Below, one piece after another: positions 9,318 to 18,735 of a stretch of DNA of 64,000 bases. This DNA comes from an uncultured Eubacteriales bacterium (lineage in GTDB: Bacteria > Bacillota > Clostridia > Lachnospirales > Lachnospiraceae): positions 248,001-312,000 of the forward strand of contig ONPU01000001.1 in assembly GCA_900319795.1 (NCBI GenBank). The letters run 5' to 3'. A model generated the notes under the pieces. That model was not told the DNA's origin. It searched no databases and was given only the letters and a program-made list of their open reading frames with translations. Both the position numbers and the translations under genes were made by a program. The first letter of the stretch is position 1. Every line of letters begins with the position of its first letter.

Positions 9318-10766
9318 TCAATCTTTTTCCTTCGAAAAGAGCTCTCTCTTCCTTTGGATCATCTCGTCCGTATTCTGAATATAGAGCTCAGCATCTTTTA
9401 CGGCATCGCAGCGTTCGATCCTGCCGTCCGGGAAGATCCTTTTTGAAATGCCTCCCGCTCCGCAGGAAATGACAGACTGCAGCTCTTCCATCATGATAAT
9501 ATTGTAAATGCACTCTTTGCCGTCGATCGCAAATCCCGTATTTTCCAGATTTCCGCGCATGTTCTTCTGCCGGTACAGATAATACGGATGCATACCGGCC
9601 CCGGCGGCACGCCTGTAAACCATGTCCTGCAGTTCCGCCGAATTCTCAAACCTAAGGCCTCTGAAGCTTCCGTCGCGGTCCGCGAATGGATCTTTCATCC
9701 GGTCTTCCAGAATCTCACTGCGGATTCTGGATGCCCGTTTAACAGCAAGCGCATGGACCGTCAGCGATTCCGGGGAAAGATCCGCAATTTCATCCAGAGT
9801 ACGGGATACTTCTTCCGCCCCTTCTCCGGGAAGGCCGAGTATGATGTCCATATTGATATTGTCGAAGCCGCATTCCCTTGCCGTAAAATAAGCCCGCCGC
9901 ACATCTTCCGCCGTGTGCTGTCTCCCGATCCGCTTCAGAGTCTCCTCATTCATGCTCTGAGGGTTCACGGAGATCCGGTTCACGCCGTGTTTAAGAAGTA
10001 CGTTCAGTTTTTCGGCGTCCAGTGTATCGGGCCGTCCGGCTTCTACGGTAAACTCCTTCAGTCCTCGAAGATCAAAAGAGTTTTCAATTCTTTCAAGCAG
10101 GCGGTCAAGCTGAGATGCGTTCAGGATCGTCGGCGTCCCGCCTCCTATGTAAACCGTAAGAGGACCCTCATAAGTGCCTTCCGCGATTTTCGCGCTTTCT
10201 TCAATATCCTTAAAAAGCGCGTTCAGATAGTCCTCTCCGATCCTGTTCCAGATCTTCATCGGTCTGGAACTGAAGCTGCAGTAAGCGCAGATTGTCGGGC
10301 AGAACGGAATATGCACATAGAGACTCATGGACGGGCCTTTCGGAAGGATGTCATTTACAACTTCCGTTTCCTTTAATGCAATGCGCACCGCGAGATCGGC
10401 TTTTTCCGGGCTTACCAGGTATTCATTTTGCAAAAGCTGTTTTGCCTCTTCTTCAGTACGGCCTTCTTTCAGTGCCTGCATGGGAATTCTGACCGGGCGG
10501 ATTCCTCCGAGAACTCCCCACGGAAGGGACTGAGCGGTCATGGCGGAAAGCTCCCTGTACAGTTCCTTTTTTAAAATGTTTTTGGCCGCTTTTCTGTCCG
10601 TAAGTTCCGGTATTTTCACATACATGGTCCGGTCATAGACACCCGCCGCCTTCTCCGTGTCCAAGGGACCGAACAGAACCAGTTCGTCATCGGGGAAGAA
10701 GCTCTGGACCAGCGCATGTATATCATATTGAAAATCCGGTGCCGAAAGGCCGATGCCGATTTTCAT
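9318..10766 (-). CDS. hemZ: HemZ-like radical SAM coproporphyrinogen III oxidase/dehydrogenase-family protein
   Basis: Oxygen-independent, HemN-related radical SAM protein of 482 residues. The iron-sulfur motif is YVHIPFCPTICAYCSF (CxxxCxxC), followed by VYIGGGTPT and the HemN-like RISVNPQSMNEETLKRIGR. A roughly 150-residue N-terminal extension ahead of the radical SAM core (starting MKIGIGLSAPDFQYD) is the layout I associate with HemZ of Bacillus and Clostridia. True coproporphyrinogen activity is uncertain, because many clostridial members have no complete haem pathway. It sits in the rel operon as in many Clostridia. Confidence 0.88.
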   Translation of the reverse strand: MKIGIGLSAPDFQYDIHALVQSFFPDDELVLFGPLDTEKAAGVYDRTMYVKIPELTDRKAAKNILKKELYRELSAMTAQSLPWGVLGGIRPVRIPMQALKEGRTEEEAKQLLQNEYLVSPEKADLAVRIALKETEVVNDILPKGPSMSLYVHIPFCPTICAYCSFSSRPMKIWNRIGEDYLNALFKDIEESAKIAEGTYEGPLTVYIGGGTPTILNASQLDRLLERIENSFDLRGLKEFTVEAGRPDTLDAEKLNVLLKHGVNRISVNPQSMNEETLKRIGRQHTAEDVRRAYFTARECGFDNINMDIILGLPGEGAEEVSRTLDEIADLSPESLTVHALAVKRASRIRSEILEDRMKDPFADRDGSFRGLRFENSAELQDMVYRRAAGAGMHPYYLYRQKNMRGNLENTGFAIDGKECIYNIIMMEELQSVISCGAGGISKRIFPDGRIERCDAVKDAELYIQNTDEMIQRKRELFSKEKD

Positions 10767-10849
10767 AGAAGATTCCTTTCCGCTTATTTACAAAAATAAA
10801 ATAAGCCAAGCGGACATATGACTGTACGCCTGACTCAAATGACCGGCTG

Positions 10850-11476
10850 TTACAGGCCATGCAACCGCTTCTCCTCACGGATCAGCGTATTGAGACCATG
10901 TCCCGGGTAAACAACTGTTTCAGGAGGAAGTGTTTGAAGAAGCATAACGAGAGATCTCAGAAGATCTTCATAATTTCCGGTGGGAAGATCCGTTCGTCCG
11001 AATCCCCGCCGGAACAGGGTGTCTCCCGAAAACAGAATGCCTTCCTTTTCGAGATAATAGCATACACTGCCCGCGGTATGTCCCGGGGATTTGATCACGA
11101 TGAACTCCATCCCCGCATATGTCAGATGTTCCCCGTCGCTCACATACCTGTCCGGGTGAATACTCATATCAGGAAAGCCGAACTGACAGTTCAAAGAGGA
11201 ATCTTCGACCATATTCCTCTCGTCTTCACTGATCAGAATCTCACATTCCGGCCATTGTTGTTTCAGCGGATTCACGGCCAGAATATGATCATAATGACCG
11301 TGTGTAAGAAGAATCGCGCAAGGCTCAAGATGATGTTCCTTCAGGCAGTCTTCGATCGCGTCCGCTTCATCTCCCGGATCAATCACGACCGCTTTTTCCG
11401 GGTATTCGTCCGTACTCAGAATATAGCAGTTCGTCGCGATTGGCCCCACGGTCATTGTATGCAGTCTGACACTCAT
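10850..11476 (-). CDS. MBL-fold metallo-hydrolase (glyoxalase II-like)
   Basis: 208-residue metallo-beta-lactamase-fold hydrolase. The dinuclear zinc motif THGHYDHI (HxHxDH) is intact, with further ligands in SPGHTAGSVCYY, FSGDTLF and YPGHG. Family members include hydroxyacylglutathione hydrolases and related thioester hydrolases; the true substrate is not readable. It starts 3 bp after the rel stop codon, and its ribosome site overlaps the end of rel, so the two are translationally linked. The rel-MBL-hemZ order is common in Clostridia. Confidence 0.87.
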   Translation of the reverse strand: MSVRLHTMTVGPIATNCYILSTDEYPEKAVVIDPGDEADAIEDCLKEHHLEPCAILLTHGHYDHILAVNPLKQQWPECEILISEDERNMVEDSSLNCQFGFPDMSIHPDRYVSDGEHLTYAGMEFIVIKSPGHTAGSVCYYLEKEGILFSGDTLFRRGFGRTDLPTGNYEDLLRSLVMLLQTLPPETVVYPGHGLNTLIREEKRLHGL

Positions 11477-11479
11477 GAT

Positions 11480-13792
11480 TTACCCTGTCTTTCTTTGAAC
11501 ATCGATCACGTTCGGAATCTTGCGGATCTGCGCGATCAGACGGTTCAGCTCTTCCAGGGAACGGATCTGGAAACTCAGTTCCATCGTAGCCGTCCCCTGC
11601 TTGCTCGTCCGTACGTTCATCTGTCCGATATCGATATGACCTTCGGAGAACAGTCTGGAAATATCCACGAGAAGACCCGTCCTGTTTTCCGCGTAAACAT
11701 TGATTTCGACAGCGTAGGAATCCCGTTTTCCTTCTTCTTCGGGTTTCCATTCGGCTTCGATCAGCCGCTCCCTGTCAAAATCCGACATGTTGATGATGTT
11801 GATACAGTCGGTGCGGTGAATAGTGACGCCGCGGCCTCTCGTGACATATCCGACAATTTCATCACCCGGAATCGGACTGCAGCATTTTGCGAAATGAACC
11901 GCCACGTCATGGACTCCCTTGACAATGATGCCGCCCCTTCCGCTTTTCTCTTTTCGCTCCGGATGGTCCCTGGATGTATTGTGGGCAAGGATATCCGCGT
12001 CGGTCTCATTCGCGCGGAGCTCCTTTTCGTGAAGATCGATCAGTTTGTTGACGACCTGACCTTCTTTCAGTCCGCCGTGGCCAACGGCCGCTGTCAGGGA
12101 ATCCCAGTCTTTGAAACCGTATTTCCTTAAAACAGCTTCCGTGCTCTCCGCATTGAGAAGTTCCGATACAGCATAGCCTTTTCCTTTGGCGTATCTCTCA
12201 ATCAGCTCACGCCCGCGCTCAATATTGTCCGTTTTCAGTTCTTTCCGGAACCACTGATTGATCTTATTGCGGGCCTGTGTGGATTTTACGATTTTCAGCC
12301 AGTCACGGCTCGGCCCTTTGGAGTTCTGGGAAGTGATAATCTCTACCCGGTCCCCGTTTCGAAGGACATAGTCAACCGGCACAAGCTTTCCGTTGACGCG
12401 CGCGCCGATCATCCGGTTGCCGACCGCGGAGTGGACCGAATACGCGAAATCGATTGTGCAGGATCCGGTCGGAAGCGTTTTGACATCCCCCTGAGGCGAA
12501 AAACAGTAGACACTCTCCGAGAAGAGATCCAGATCGGATTTCAGCAGGGACATGAATTCCTTATTGTCGGAAGAATCCTGCTGCCATTCCAGAATCTGGC
12601 GCAGCCATGTGAGTTTCTCTTCCTCCTGGTTCCCGTTTACTTTATTTCCGTTCGACGCCTCTTTGTATTTCCAGTGGGCCGCGATACCGTATTCGGCAAT
12701 CCTGTGCATTTCGGAGGTACGGATCTGAATTTCAAAAGGAGTGCCGTCATTTCCGATGACTGTCGTATGGAGGGACTGATACATATTCTCCTTCGGCATC
12801 GCGATGTAGTCCTTGAAACGACCGGGAATCGGTTTGTACATTTCATGGATCAGGCCGAGCGCCGCGTAACAGTCTCCTACCGAATTCACCACGATACGGA
12901 TCGCGAACAGATCATAGATCTGATCCAGCGTCTTGTCGTGGTTGACCATTTTTTTGTAAATGGAGAAATAGTGTTTGACCCGGCCTTTGATCTCTGCCTG
13001 GATACCGGCTTCCTTCATCTTCGCGTCCACTTCGTTGACAATGCCGTCAACAAATTCCTCCCTCTGGGATTTGCGGGCATTGACCTGTTCCACCAGACTC
13101 TGGTAGACCGCGGGTTTCCAGTATTTCAGCGCCAGATCGTCAAGTTCGACCTTAATGCGCGAAATACCTAGCCTCTGCGCGATCGGCGCGTAGATGTCCA
13201 TGGTTTCGGAAGCCTTTTCAAGCTGTTTTTCACGGCGCATATATTCCAGCGTGCGCATATTGTGAAGCCGGTCGGCCAGCTTGATGATGATGACGCGGAT
13301 GTCCTTCGCCATGGCAAGGAACATCTTCCGGAGGTTCTCGGCCTGAATTTCGACTTTTTCAACTTTATAGTCGATCTGGCCGAGTTTTGTCACTCCGTCA
13401 ACCAGCAGAGCGACGTCAACACCGAATTCCCGTTCGATATCTTCCACGGACATCGCGGTATCTTCAACCACATCGTGCAGGATTCCCGCCGCGATGGTTT
13501 CCTTGTCCATTTCGAGATCAGCCAGAATAATCCCTACACATAAGGGATGGATAATATAAGGCTCTCCGGATTTTCGCATCTGCCCCTCATGGGCGCGGTC
13601 CGCCACTTCATAGGCCTTCCGGATCAGGGTAAGGTCATCCGAGGGGTGATAGCGCAGCACCCGTTTTTGCAGTTCGGAATATAAACTGTCCGGATCGGAT
13701 GGAATGGCCGGTACCGCAGTATGTTCCGCGGAAGTTTCGACATCCCTTGAGCCCTGATCCAAACCGATGGTTTGAGATTCGGTATTTGCCAT
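11480..13792 (-). CDS. rel: Bifunctional (p)ppGpp synthetase/hydrolase, RelA/SpoT family
   Basis: Makes and degrades (p)ppGpp in the stringent response; about 770 residues. Order: HD hydrolase domain with HDVVEDTAMS and ADRLHNMRTL; synthetase domain with RFKDYIAMPKENMYQSLHTTVIG, where RFKD is the charge signature of bifunctional enzymes; TGS domain (CFSPQGDVKTLPTGSCTIDF); a Cys-containing zinc-finger-like region (KCCSPIPGDEIVGYV); and a C-terminal ACT domain. The start is placed at 13792 because AAAGGAGG lies 8 bases upstream; the GTG at 13801 overlaps that site. Both catalytic halves look intact. It is followed without a gap by the MBL hydrolase. Confidence 0.96.
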   Translation of the reverse strand: MANTESQTIGLDQGSRDVETSAEHTAVPAIPSDPDSLYSELQKRVLRYHPSDDLTLIRKAYEVADRAHEGQMRKSGEPYIIHPLCVGIILADLEMDKETIAAGILHDVVEDTAMSVEDIEREFGVDVALLVDGVTKLGQIDYKVEKVEIQAENLRKMFLAMAKDIRVIIIKLADRLHNMRTLEYMRREKQLEKASETMDIYAPIAQRLGISRIKVELDDLALKYWKPAVYQSLVEQVNARKSQREEFVDGIVNEVDAKMKEAGIQAEIKGRVKHYFSIYKKMVNHDKTLDQIYDLFAIRIVVNSVGDCYAALGLIHEMYKPIPGRFKDYIAMPKENMYQSLHTTVIGNDGTPFEIQIRTSEMHRIAEYGIAAHWKYKEASNGNKVNGNQEEEKLTWLRQILEWQQDSSDNKEFMSLLKSDLDLFSESVYCFSPQGDVKTLPTGSCTIDFAYSVHSAVGNRMIGARVNGKLVPVDYVLRNGDRVEIITSQNSKGPSRDWLKIVKSTQARNKINQWFRKELKTDNIERGRELIERYAKGKGYAVSELLNAESTEAVLRKYGFKDWDSLTAAVGHGGLKEGQVVNKLIDLHEKELRANETDADILAHNTSRDHPERKEKSGRGGIIVKGVHDVAVHFAKCCSPIPGDEIVGYVTRGRGVTIHRTDCINIINMSDFDRERLIEAEWKPEEEGKRDSYAVEINVYAENRTGLLVDISRLFSEGHIDIGQMNVRTSKQGTATMELSFQIRSLEELNRLIAQIRKIPNVIDVQRKTG

Positions 13793-13846
13793 ATGCGGCA
13801 CCTCCTTTCCCGTTATTCCCGTCTCTTATACGGGTGTAGTGAGCTT

Positions 13847-14377
13847 TTATTTTCCTTCGTAAGACACAACGCTTTCCACGTCGTATTTCTTCAGCTTTTC
13901 ACGTCCGTTCAGTCCGGACAGTTCAAGCAGAAAGACCATGCGTACAACTTCTCCGCCAAGTCTTTCCACCAGTTTCGCGGCCGCTTCAATCGTTCCGCCC
14001 GTCGCGATCAGGTCATCCACAAGAACCACCTTGTCGCCCGGCTGAATCGAGCTCTTATGGATCTCTATGGTCGCCTGGCCATATTCCAGATCATAGGACT
14101 CGGAGATGGTAGGACCGGGCAGTTTTCCGGCTTTCCGGATCAGTTCGAAAGGCTTATGCATATTATAGGCAATGGGCATTCCGAAAACGAAACCGCGGGA
14201 CTCGAGTCCGGCCACTTTGTCGAATTCCACTCCCTCAAGGCATTTCTGCATCTCGTCAATCGCGAGTTTGAGACCATCCGCGCTTTCGAGAACGGAAGTA
14301 ATATCCCTGAACATCACCCCTTCTTCCGGGAAATTCGGAATCGTTCTGATATAAGATTTGACATCTTCTTTTGCCAT
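13847..14377 (-). CDS. apt: Adenine phosphoribosyltransferase
   Basis: Purine salvage enzyme converting adenine and PRPP to AMP. 176 residues, a typical size. The PRPP-binding loop VVLVDDLIATGGT and the upstream AGLESRGFVFG segment are intact. A GAGGAC ribosome site precedes the ATG. It lies 54 bp upstream of rel and 89 bp after recJ. The recJ-apt-rel order is a conserved clostridial arrangement, tying purine salvage to ppGpp metabolism. Confidence 0.96.
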   Translation of the reverse strand: MAKEDVKSYIRTIPNFPEEGVMFRDITSVLESADGLKLAIDEMQKCLEGVEFDKVAGLESRGFVFGMPIAYNMHKPFELIRKAGKLPGPTISESYDLEYGQATIEIHKSSIQPGDKVVLVDDLIATGGTIEAAAKLVERLGGEVVRMVFLLELSGLNGREKLKKYDVESVVSYEGK

Positions 14378-14419
14378 GCTTTATGTCCTCCTCATTTTGC
14401 ACAAATGAAACAACAAAAT

Positions 14420-14425
14420 ATTATA
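14420..14425 (-). promoter_or_regulatory. apt-rel promoter (extended -10)
   Basis: Minus strand TGATATAAT: a perfect TATAAT (14420-14425) preceded by the TGn extension, about 40 bp before the apt start. No good -35 is visible, as is usual for extended -10 promoters. Confidence 0.5.
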
Positions 14426-14466
14426 TCACGAATCACTCAGTCATGCACGAATGTTTCTGTTGACGG

Positions 14467-16179
14467 CTATTTAAAATGTGTAATCAGAAGCTGAACGCTT
14501 CTCATACCGTTATATTCATTAATCTGAGGTTCGTAAATGAGCGAAACATGTGGATTCTCCTTTACTCTCTCATACAGTTCCGCTCCTTTTCTGAAGCACA
14601 CGGCTCTTAATGGATTTCCTCTGACCGAGAACGTCTTTTTGCCGTCAGAATCTTCACATTCTTCCATATGCCATACACGCATCCTCAGATAATTCCGCTC
14701 CGACCCGAACAGGCGCAGATCGTCACAGAATACGTGGGCATCCGCGAAGACGGGTTTTTCATTTCCTTTTCCGTAGGGAGCGAGTTTCTCCAGATCTTTG
14801 ATCAGCGCCTCCGTGACATAGTCAATATGCATCGGAACATCAATCCGGATCTTCGGGATCAGATCTTCTTCCATAAGAGTGCAGTTCTCATTCAGCCGGC
14901 GGCGCAGCTCGTCAATATGTTCCTCTTCAAGCGAAAGTCCTGCCGCCATAGGATGCCCTCCGAACTTGATCAGAAGATCACTTACCCGGCACAGTTCTTC
15001 GTACATCGAGTAGTTTTCCGTAGACCTCCCGGATCCTTTCACGCATTGTTCCCCGGCGGTCAGGACAATCGCGGGCCTTGCATACTGTTCCCTGACTCTT
15101 CCTGCAATGATCCCGGCAATACTCTCATGTACATCGGGAAGATACAGGACAATTACCTTCATCTTCTGATAGCCGTTCTCTTCCACGATACGGAAAGCGA
15201 GCTCTTCTCCTTTTGCAGTCAGAGACTTTCTGCTGTCGTTCAGCTCTTTCAGCTCATAGGCCGTCTTCAGCGCCTCTTCACGGGAGTCCGCTTCAAGCAG
15301 ATCAAGTGCGCGCATAGCCGAATCCAGGCGCCCGCTGGCATTTAAACAGGGACCCAGTATAAATCCGATATGAACGGCTTCCGTCTTCTTCAGATCCATT
15401 TGGGAAACCTGCGCCAATGCGTTCAGTCCCGGATGCCCGGAACTGCGTATGGCAAGAATCCCCTCTTTTACGATGGCCCGGTTTTCTCCTGTCAGAGACA
15501 TGATATCTCCGACCGTCGCGAAAGCGGCAAACGGAAGAAGTTCCATATCCGGGTCCGCTCCCAGACTAAGGATCAGCTTCCAGGCCACTGCCGCTCCGCA
15601 AAGTTCGGAATTACCGTAATGATCATCCGGTCTTTTGGGATCGATGACGGCGTCTGCAGGAGGCAGTTCCGTCCCCATTTCATGGTGGTCGGTGATAATC
15701 ACCGTCATTCCCAGTTCCTTTGCGCGGGAAACAGCTGATACTGCCGAGATGCCGTTATCACAGGTCACGATTGTATCGACTCCTTCCGACGCGGCATCTT
15801 CGATCATCTGCTCATTGATCCCATATCCGTCCGTCATCCGATTCGGAATTCTCACATCGACGTCCGCACCCAACCTGAGGAGGCCTTTTTTTAAAATGTA
15901 CGACGCCATAATCCCGTCAATATCATAGTCCCCGATCACCCGGATCTTCCTGTTTAAAGAAATCCTGTCTTTGAGAATTTGGGCGGCAGGTTCTATATCG
16001 GTCAGGCCACAAGGATCGAGGAAGCAGGATCTGTCCGCCTTCAGGTATTCCCTGATCGCCTCATCTCCGACGATATCCCTGTTCCGGATGACCCTCGCGG
16101 TAACGGGATCAATTCCGAAACGTTCCGCAATCCCATAGAAATCAGCTTTTTTTGCAATTACTACCCAGCGTTCAAGCAA
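14467..16179 (-). CDS. recJ: Single-stranded-DNA-specific exonuclease RecJ
   Basis: 5'-3' single-strand exonuclease of recombination and repair; about 570 residues. DHH-phosphoesterase motifs: RVIGDYDIDGIMASYIL, TCDNGISA, ITDHHEMG and, in the DHHA1 part, SGRSTENYSMYEEL and KFGGHPMAAGLSLE. I place the start at the TTG at 16179 (MLERWVVIAKKADF) because AAGAAGGG lies 7 bases before it and RecJ relatives begin like this; a TTG at 16197 is the alternative. The gene starts just beyond the secDF terminator and precedes apt. Confidence 0.92.
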   Translation of the reverse strand: MLERWVVIAKKADFYGIAERFGIDPVTARVIRNRDIVGDEAIREYLKADRSCFLDPCGLTDIEPAAQILKDRISLNRKIRVIGDYDIDGIMASYILKKGLLRLGADVDVRIPNRMTDGYGINEQMIEDAASEGVDTIVTCDNGISAVSAVSRAKELGMTVIITDHHEMGTELPPADAVIDPKRPDDHYGNSELCGAAVAWKLILSLGADPDMELLPFAAFATVGDIMSLTGENRAIVKEGILAIRSSGHPGLNALAQVSQMDLKKTEAVHIGFILGPCLNASGRLDSAMRALDLLEADSREEALKTAYELKELNDSRKSLTAKGEELAFRIVEENGYQKMKVIVLYLPDVHESIAGIIAGRVREQYARPAIVLTAGEQCVKGSGRSTENYSMYEELCRVSDLLIKFGGHPMAAGLSLEEEHIDELRRRLNENCTLMEEDLIPKIRIDVPMHIDYVTEALIKDLEKLAPYGKGNEKPVFADAHVFCDDLRLFGSERNYLRMRVWHMEECEDSDGKKTFSVRGNPLRAVCFRKGAELYERVKENPHVSLIYEPQINEYNGMRSVQLLITHFK

Positions 16180-16220
16180 CGTATTTCCCTTCTTCAAAGC
16201 AAACGTATGCCATTCAATTC

Positions 16221-16257
16221 AGAATAAAAAGCCATGCGACGCATGGCTTTTTATTCT
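16221..16257 (-). terminator. Terminator after secDF
   Basis: A perfect 17-bp inverted repeat (left arm begins AGAATAAAAAGCC) with a 3-base GAC loop, ending in a T-rich run on both strands. It lies 5 bp after the secDF stop and before recJ. It is unusually long for an intrinsic terminator. Confidence 0.85.
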
Positions 16258-16262
16258 TTGTA

Positions 16263-18668
16263 TTATTGAGACTTCTTTTTAACCTTCTTTTTCCGGATGA
16301 CATTCGGATTGCCGCCGGATCTTACTGCCGAACCGGCAGACGCGGCATTGGAACCTCCGGCCTGTGACCCATTGGTCTTATTGTCTTCGAAATGAGCGAC
16401 TTTCGCTTTGACACGGCTCTGTTCCAGTCTCAGTTCCGCGGCGCCGGGTCCGAAATGCGTTCTCATCCAATACCAGAGCGGGCCTGTCAGGAACACAGAA
16501 GAGCAAGCACCGGCGATAATACCGACCATCATAGGCAGTGTAAATTCCTTGATGGATGCCACACCGAGAACGTAAAGCATCAGGATGGATGCAAACGTCG
16601 TCAGGTTTGTGAACAGGCTTCGTGTAAGAGTCATGTTGACAGAATCATCGACAACCTTTTCATAATCCTGTTTCTTTCCGCCGCCGGCGAGATTCTCACG
16701 GATACGGTCGAAAATAACGATGGTAGAGTTGATGGAGTAACCGAGAATTGTCAGCATAACCGCGATAAACGCGTTGCCGACGGAGATTCTCAGTATCGCG
16801 TAGCACATCAGCGTAATCAGGATATCGTGGCACAGAGCAAGTACCGCCGCCGAAGCGAAACGAATATCCTTGAAGCGGAAGAAGATATAGAGCAGCATCA
16901 GCACAACGGCGATGATAACGGCAAGGATCGCGCTTCTTCTCATCTCGTTGCCGACTGTCGGGGAAATAGACTCGGCAGTAATACTGCTTTCTTCTACGCC
17001 AAAGTTCTCAGCAAGTTTTGAAGCAACTGCTTCACGTTCGTCAACATCAAGTGTTCTCGTCTTGATAATGACCTGGTTGGATCCCACAACCTTCTGGTAC
17101 GAAACCGATTTGTCTCCCGTCACTTCAGCGATCAGAGGAGTAACGCGGGAATCCAGATCCGAAAGCGACAGATCTTCATTGAAATTCACAGTGGTGGATG
17201 TACCGCCGAGGAATTCAAGAGAGAAATTCATCGCTCCCTTTCCGCGACCGCCGTTGATCACCATGCTTCCGATACCGACTACAAGAATGACAGCGGCGAC
17301 AATCAGGAATTTACCCCAGTTTTTAACGAACTGATAGTGTGTGTACTTCTTCGGGCGGGCCCAGATCTTCTCATTCGTAAAGCCAATTGCATAGATGGCA
17401 TTGATCAGCAGACGTGAGATTACGAGCGCCGTGAACATGGAAAGCACAACCGAAAGAGCCAGCGTCATAGCGAAGCCCTTGATGGTTCCCGTTCCGAGAA
17501 GTCCGAGGACCGCGGCAGCAATCAGTGTTGTGATGTTGCCGTCCAGAATCGCGGACATCGCCTTGTGGAAACCTGCCTGAATGGAGCCTCTGACAGATGT
17601 TCCCAGAGAAATCTCTTCCTGAAGACGGGAGTAGATGATGACGTTGGCGTCAACCGCCATACCGATACCGAGGATAATACCCGCGATGCCGGGAAGCGTC
17701 AGAGTAAGGTCAAACGCGTTCAGAAGAATCAGCATCAGCGCAACATACAGAATCAGTGCCCAGGAAGCAACCGCGCCGGGAAGCAGATAGAACATGATCA
17801 TGATGATGATCACAAGCGCAAGTCCGATCGCGCCGCCCTTAAGGGACGTGCTGATGGCTTCCTGACCGAGCTGAGCGCCGACCACATTTGAACGGATTTC
17901 ATGGAGCGTCACTTTCAGTCCGCCGATACGGATAAAGGAAGCAAGTTCCTTCGCCTCTTCAATGCTATCCATTCCTTCGATGATGGCCTTGCCGTCGGAA
18001 ATAACCGCGTTGACTCTCGGAACAGAGACAAATCTTCCGTCATAATAGATACCGATGGATTCACCGGCTTCATAAGCTTTTTTGGTCGCTTCCGCGAATT
18101 TCTTCGTACCCTCGGAAGTGAAGCTCAGAGAAACAACATACTCATTGTTCTTTGTTGTAGAGTCCTGCTGGACACCGCCTTCGGCTCCGGCGATATCGGA
18201 ACCTTCGCAGACGATGGAACCGTCCTTCGTCAGATCTTCAATTGTTTTTGTGAGCTGGTAGTCTGTTCCCGTAAAGGAATAGTTCGCGTTTCCGTCAGCG
18301 TCTTTTTCGGCGATGAAATACAGCGAGCCGGGTGTGCCCAGTTCCTGCAGGATCGCGTTGGCGTCCGTGACACCGGGAATTTCGACGTTAATACGGTTTA
18401 CGCCTTCCTTATAGACATTGGCTTCCGTAGAGTAATTTGAAACTCTCTGCTGTAATTTGAAAACCGTGTCGTCCATATCGGTCGGAGACGGAGCCGCCTC
18501 TTCGGCCTCATACGTGATGGAAACACCGCCGGACAGATCGAGGCCGGTCTTGATGTTTTTAGCCGCGCCTGTTCCCGTCGGGCCCCATCCGACCGCGGCC
18601 GTATAAACAGCCAGGACCGTCAGGACAATCATCACAATCAACGTGATTATTCCAGTTCTCTTTTTCAT
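16263..18668 (-). CDS. secDF: Protein translocase SecD-SecF fusion
   Basis: Membrane accessory of the Sec translocon that uses proton motive force to pull exported proteins through; here SecD and SecF are fused in one 801-residue chain. SecD half: N-terminal membrane helix (7-27), D1 motif GLDLSGGVSITYE, a periplasmic-type P1 domain, then a membrane bundle with AIGLALVIIIMIMFYLLPG and LPGIAGIILGIGMAVDANVIIYSRLQEE. SecF half from about 440: NFSLEFLGGTSTTVNF and a second bundle with TILGYSINSTIVIFDRIREN. A basic tail ends the protein. AAAGGAG precedes the ATG. It follows scfB directly, a conserved SCIFF-SecDF neighbourhood. Confidence 0.95.
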   Translation of the reverse strand: MKKRTGIITLIVMIVLTVLAVYTAAVGWGPTGTGAAKNIKTGLDLSGGVSITYEAEEAAPSPTDMDDTVFKLQQRVSNYSTEANVYKEGVNRINVEIPGVTDANAILQELGTPGSLYFIAEKDADGNANYSFTGTDYQLTKTIEDLTKDGSIVCEGSDIAGAEGGVQQDSTTKNNEYVVSLSFTSEGTKKFAEATKKAYEAGESIGIYYDGRFVSVPRVNAVISDGKAIIEGMDSIEEAKELASFIRIGGLKVTLHEIRSNVVGAQLGQEAISTSLKGGAIGLALVIIIMIMFYLLPGAVASWALILYVALMLILLNAFDLTLTLPGIAGIILGIGMAVDANVIIYSRLQEEISLGTSVRGSIQAGFHKAMSAILDGNITTLIAAAVLGLLGTGTIKGFAMTLALSVVLSMFTALVISRLLINAIYAIGFTNEKIWARPKKYTHYQFVKNWGKFLIVAAVILVVGIGSMVINGGRGKGAMNFSLEFLGGTSTTVNFNEDLSLSDLDSRVTPLIAEVTGDKSVSYQKVVGSNQVIIKTRTLDVDEREAVASKLAENFGVEESSITAESISPTVGNEMRRSAILAVIIAVVLMLLYIFFRFKDIRFASAAVLALCHDILITLMCYAILRISVGNAFIAVMLTILGYSINSTIVIFDRIRENLAGGGKKQDYEKVVDDSVNMTLTRSLFTNLTTFASILMLYVLGVASIKEFTLPMMVGIIAGACSSVFLTGPLWYWMRTHFGPGAAELRLEQSRVKAKVAHFEDNKTNGSQAGGSNAASAGSAVRSGGNPNVIRKKKVKKKSQ

Positions 18669-18735
18669 GGTTTACTGATCTCCTTTATACCCCATAATTC
18701 TAATATCTGAAATGCCGGTTTCTCCGGCAATTTGA

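Noticed and set aside
10859-12130. 423-residue plus-strand frame across the MBL hydrolase and rel genes
   Set aside because: Covers two clear minus-strand genes; no recognisable protein motifs.
18713-18729. TGCCGG/CCGGCA hairpin between scfB and secDF
   Set aside because: Only a 6-bp stem with a weak T-run; insufficient to call a terminator splitting the two genes.
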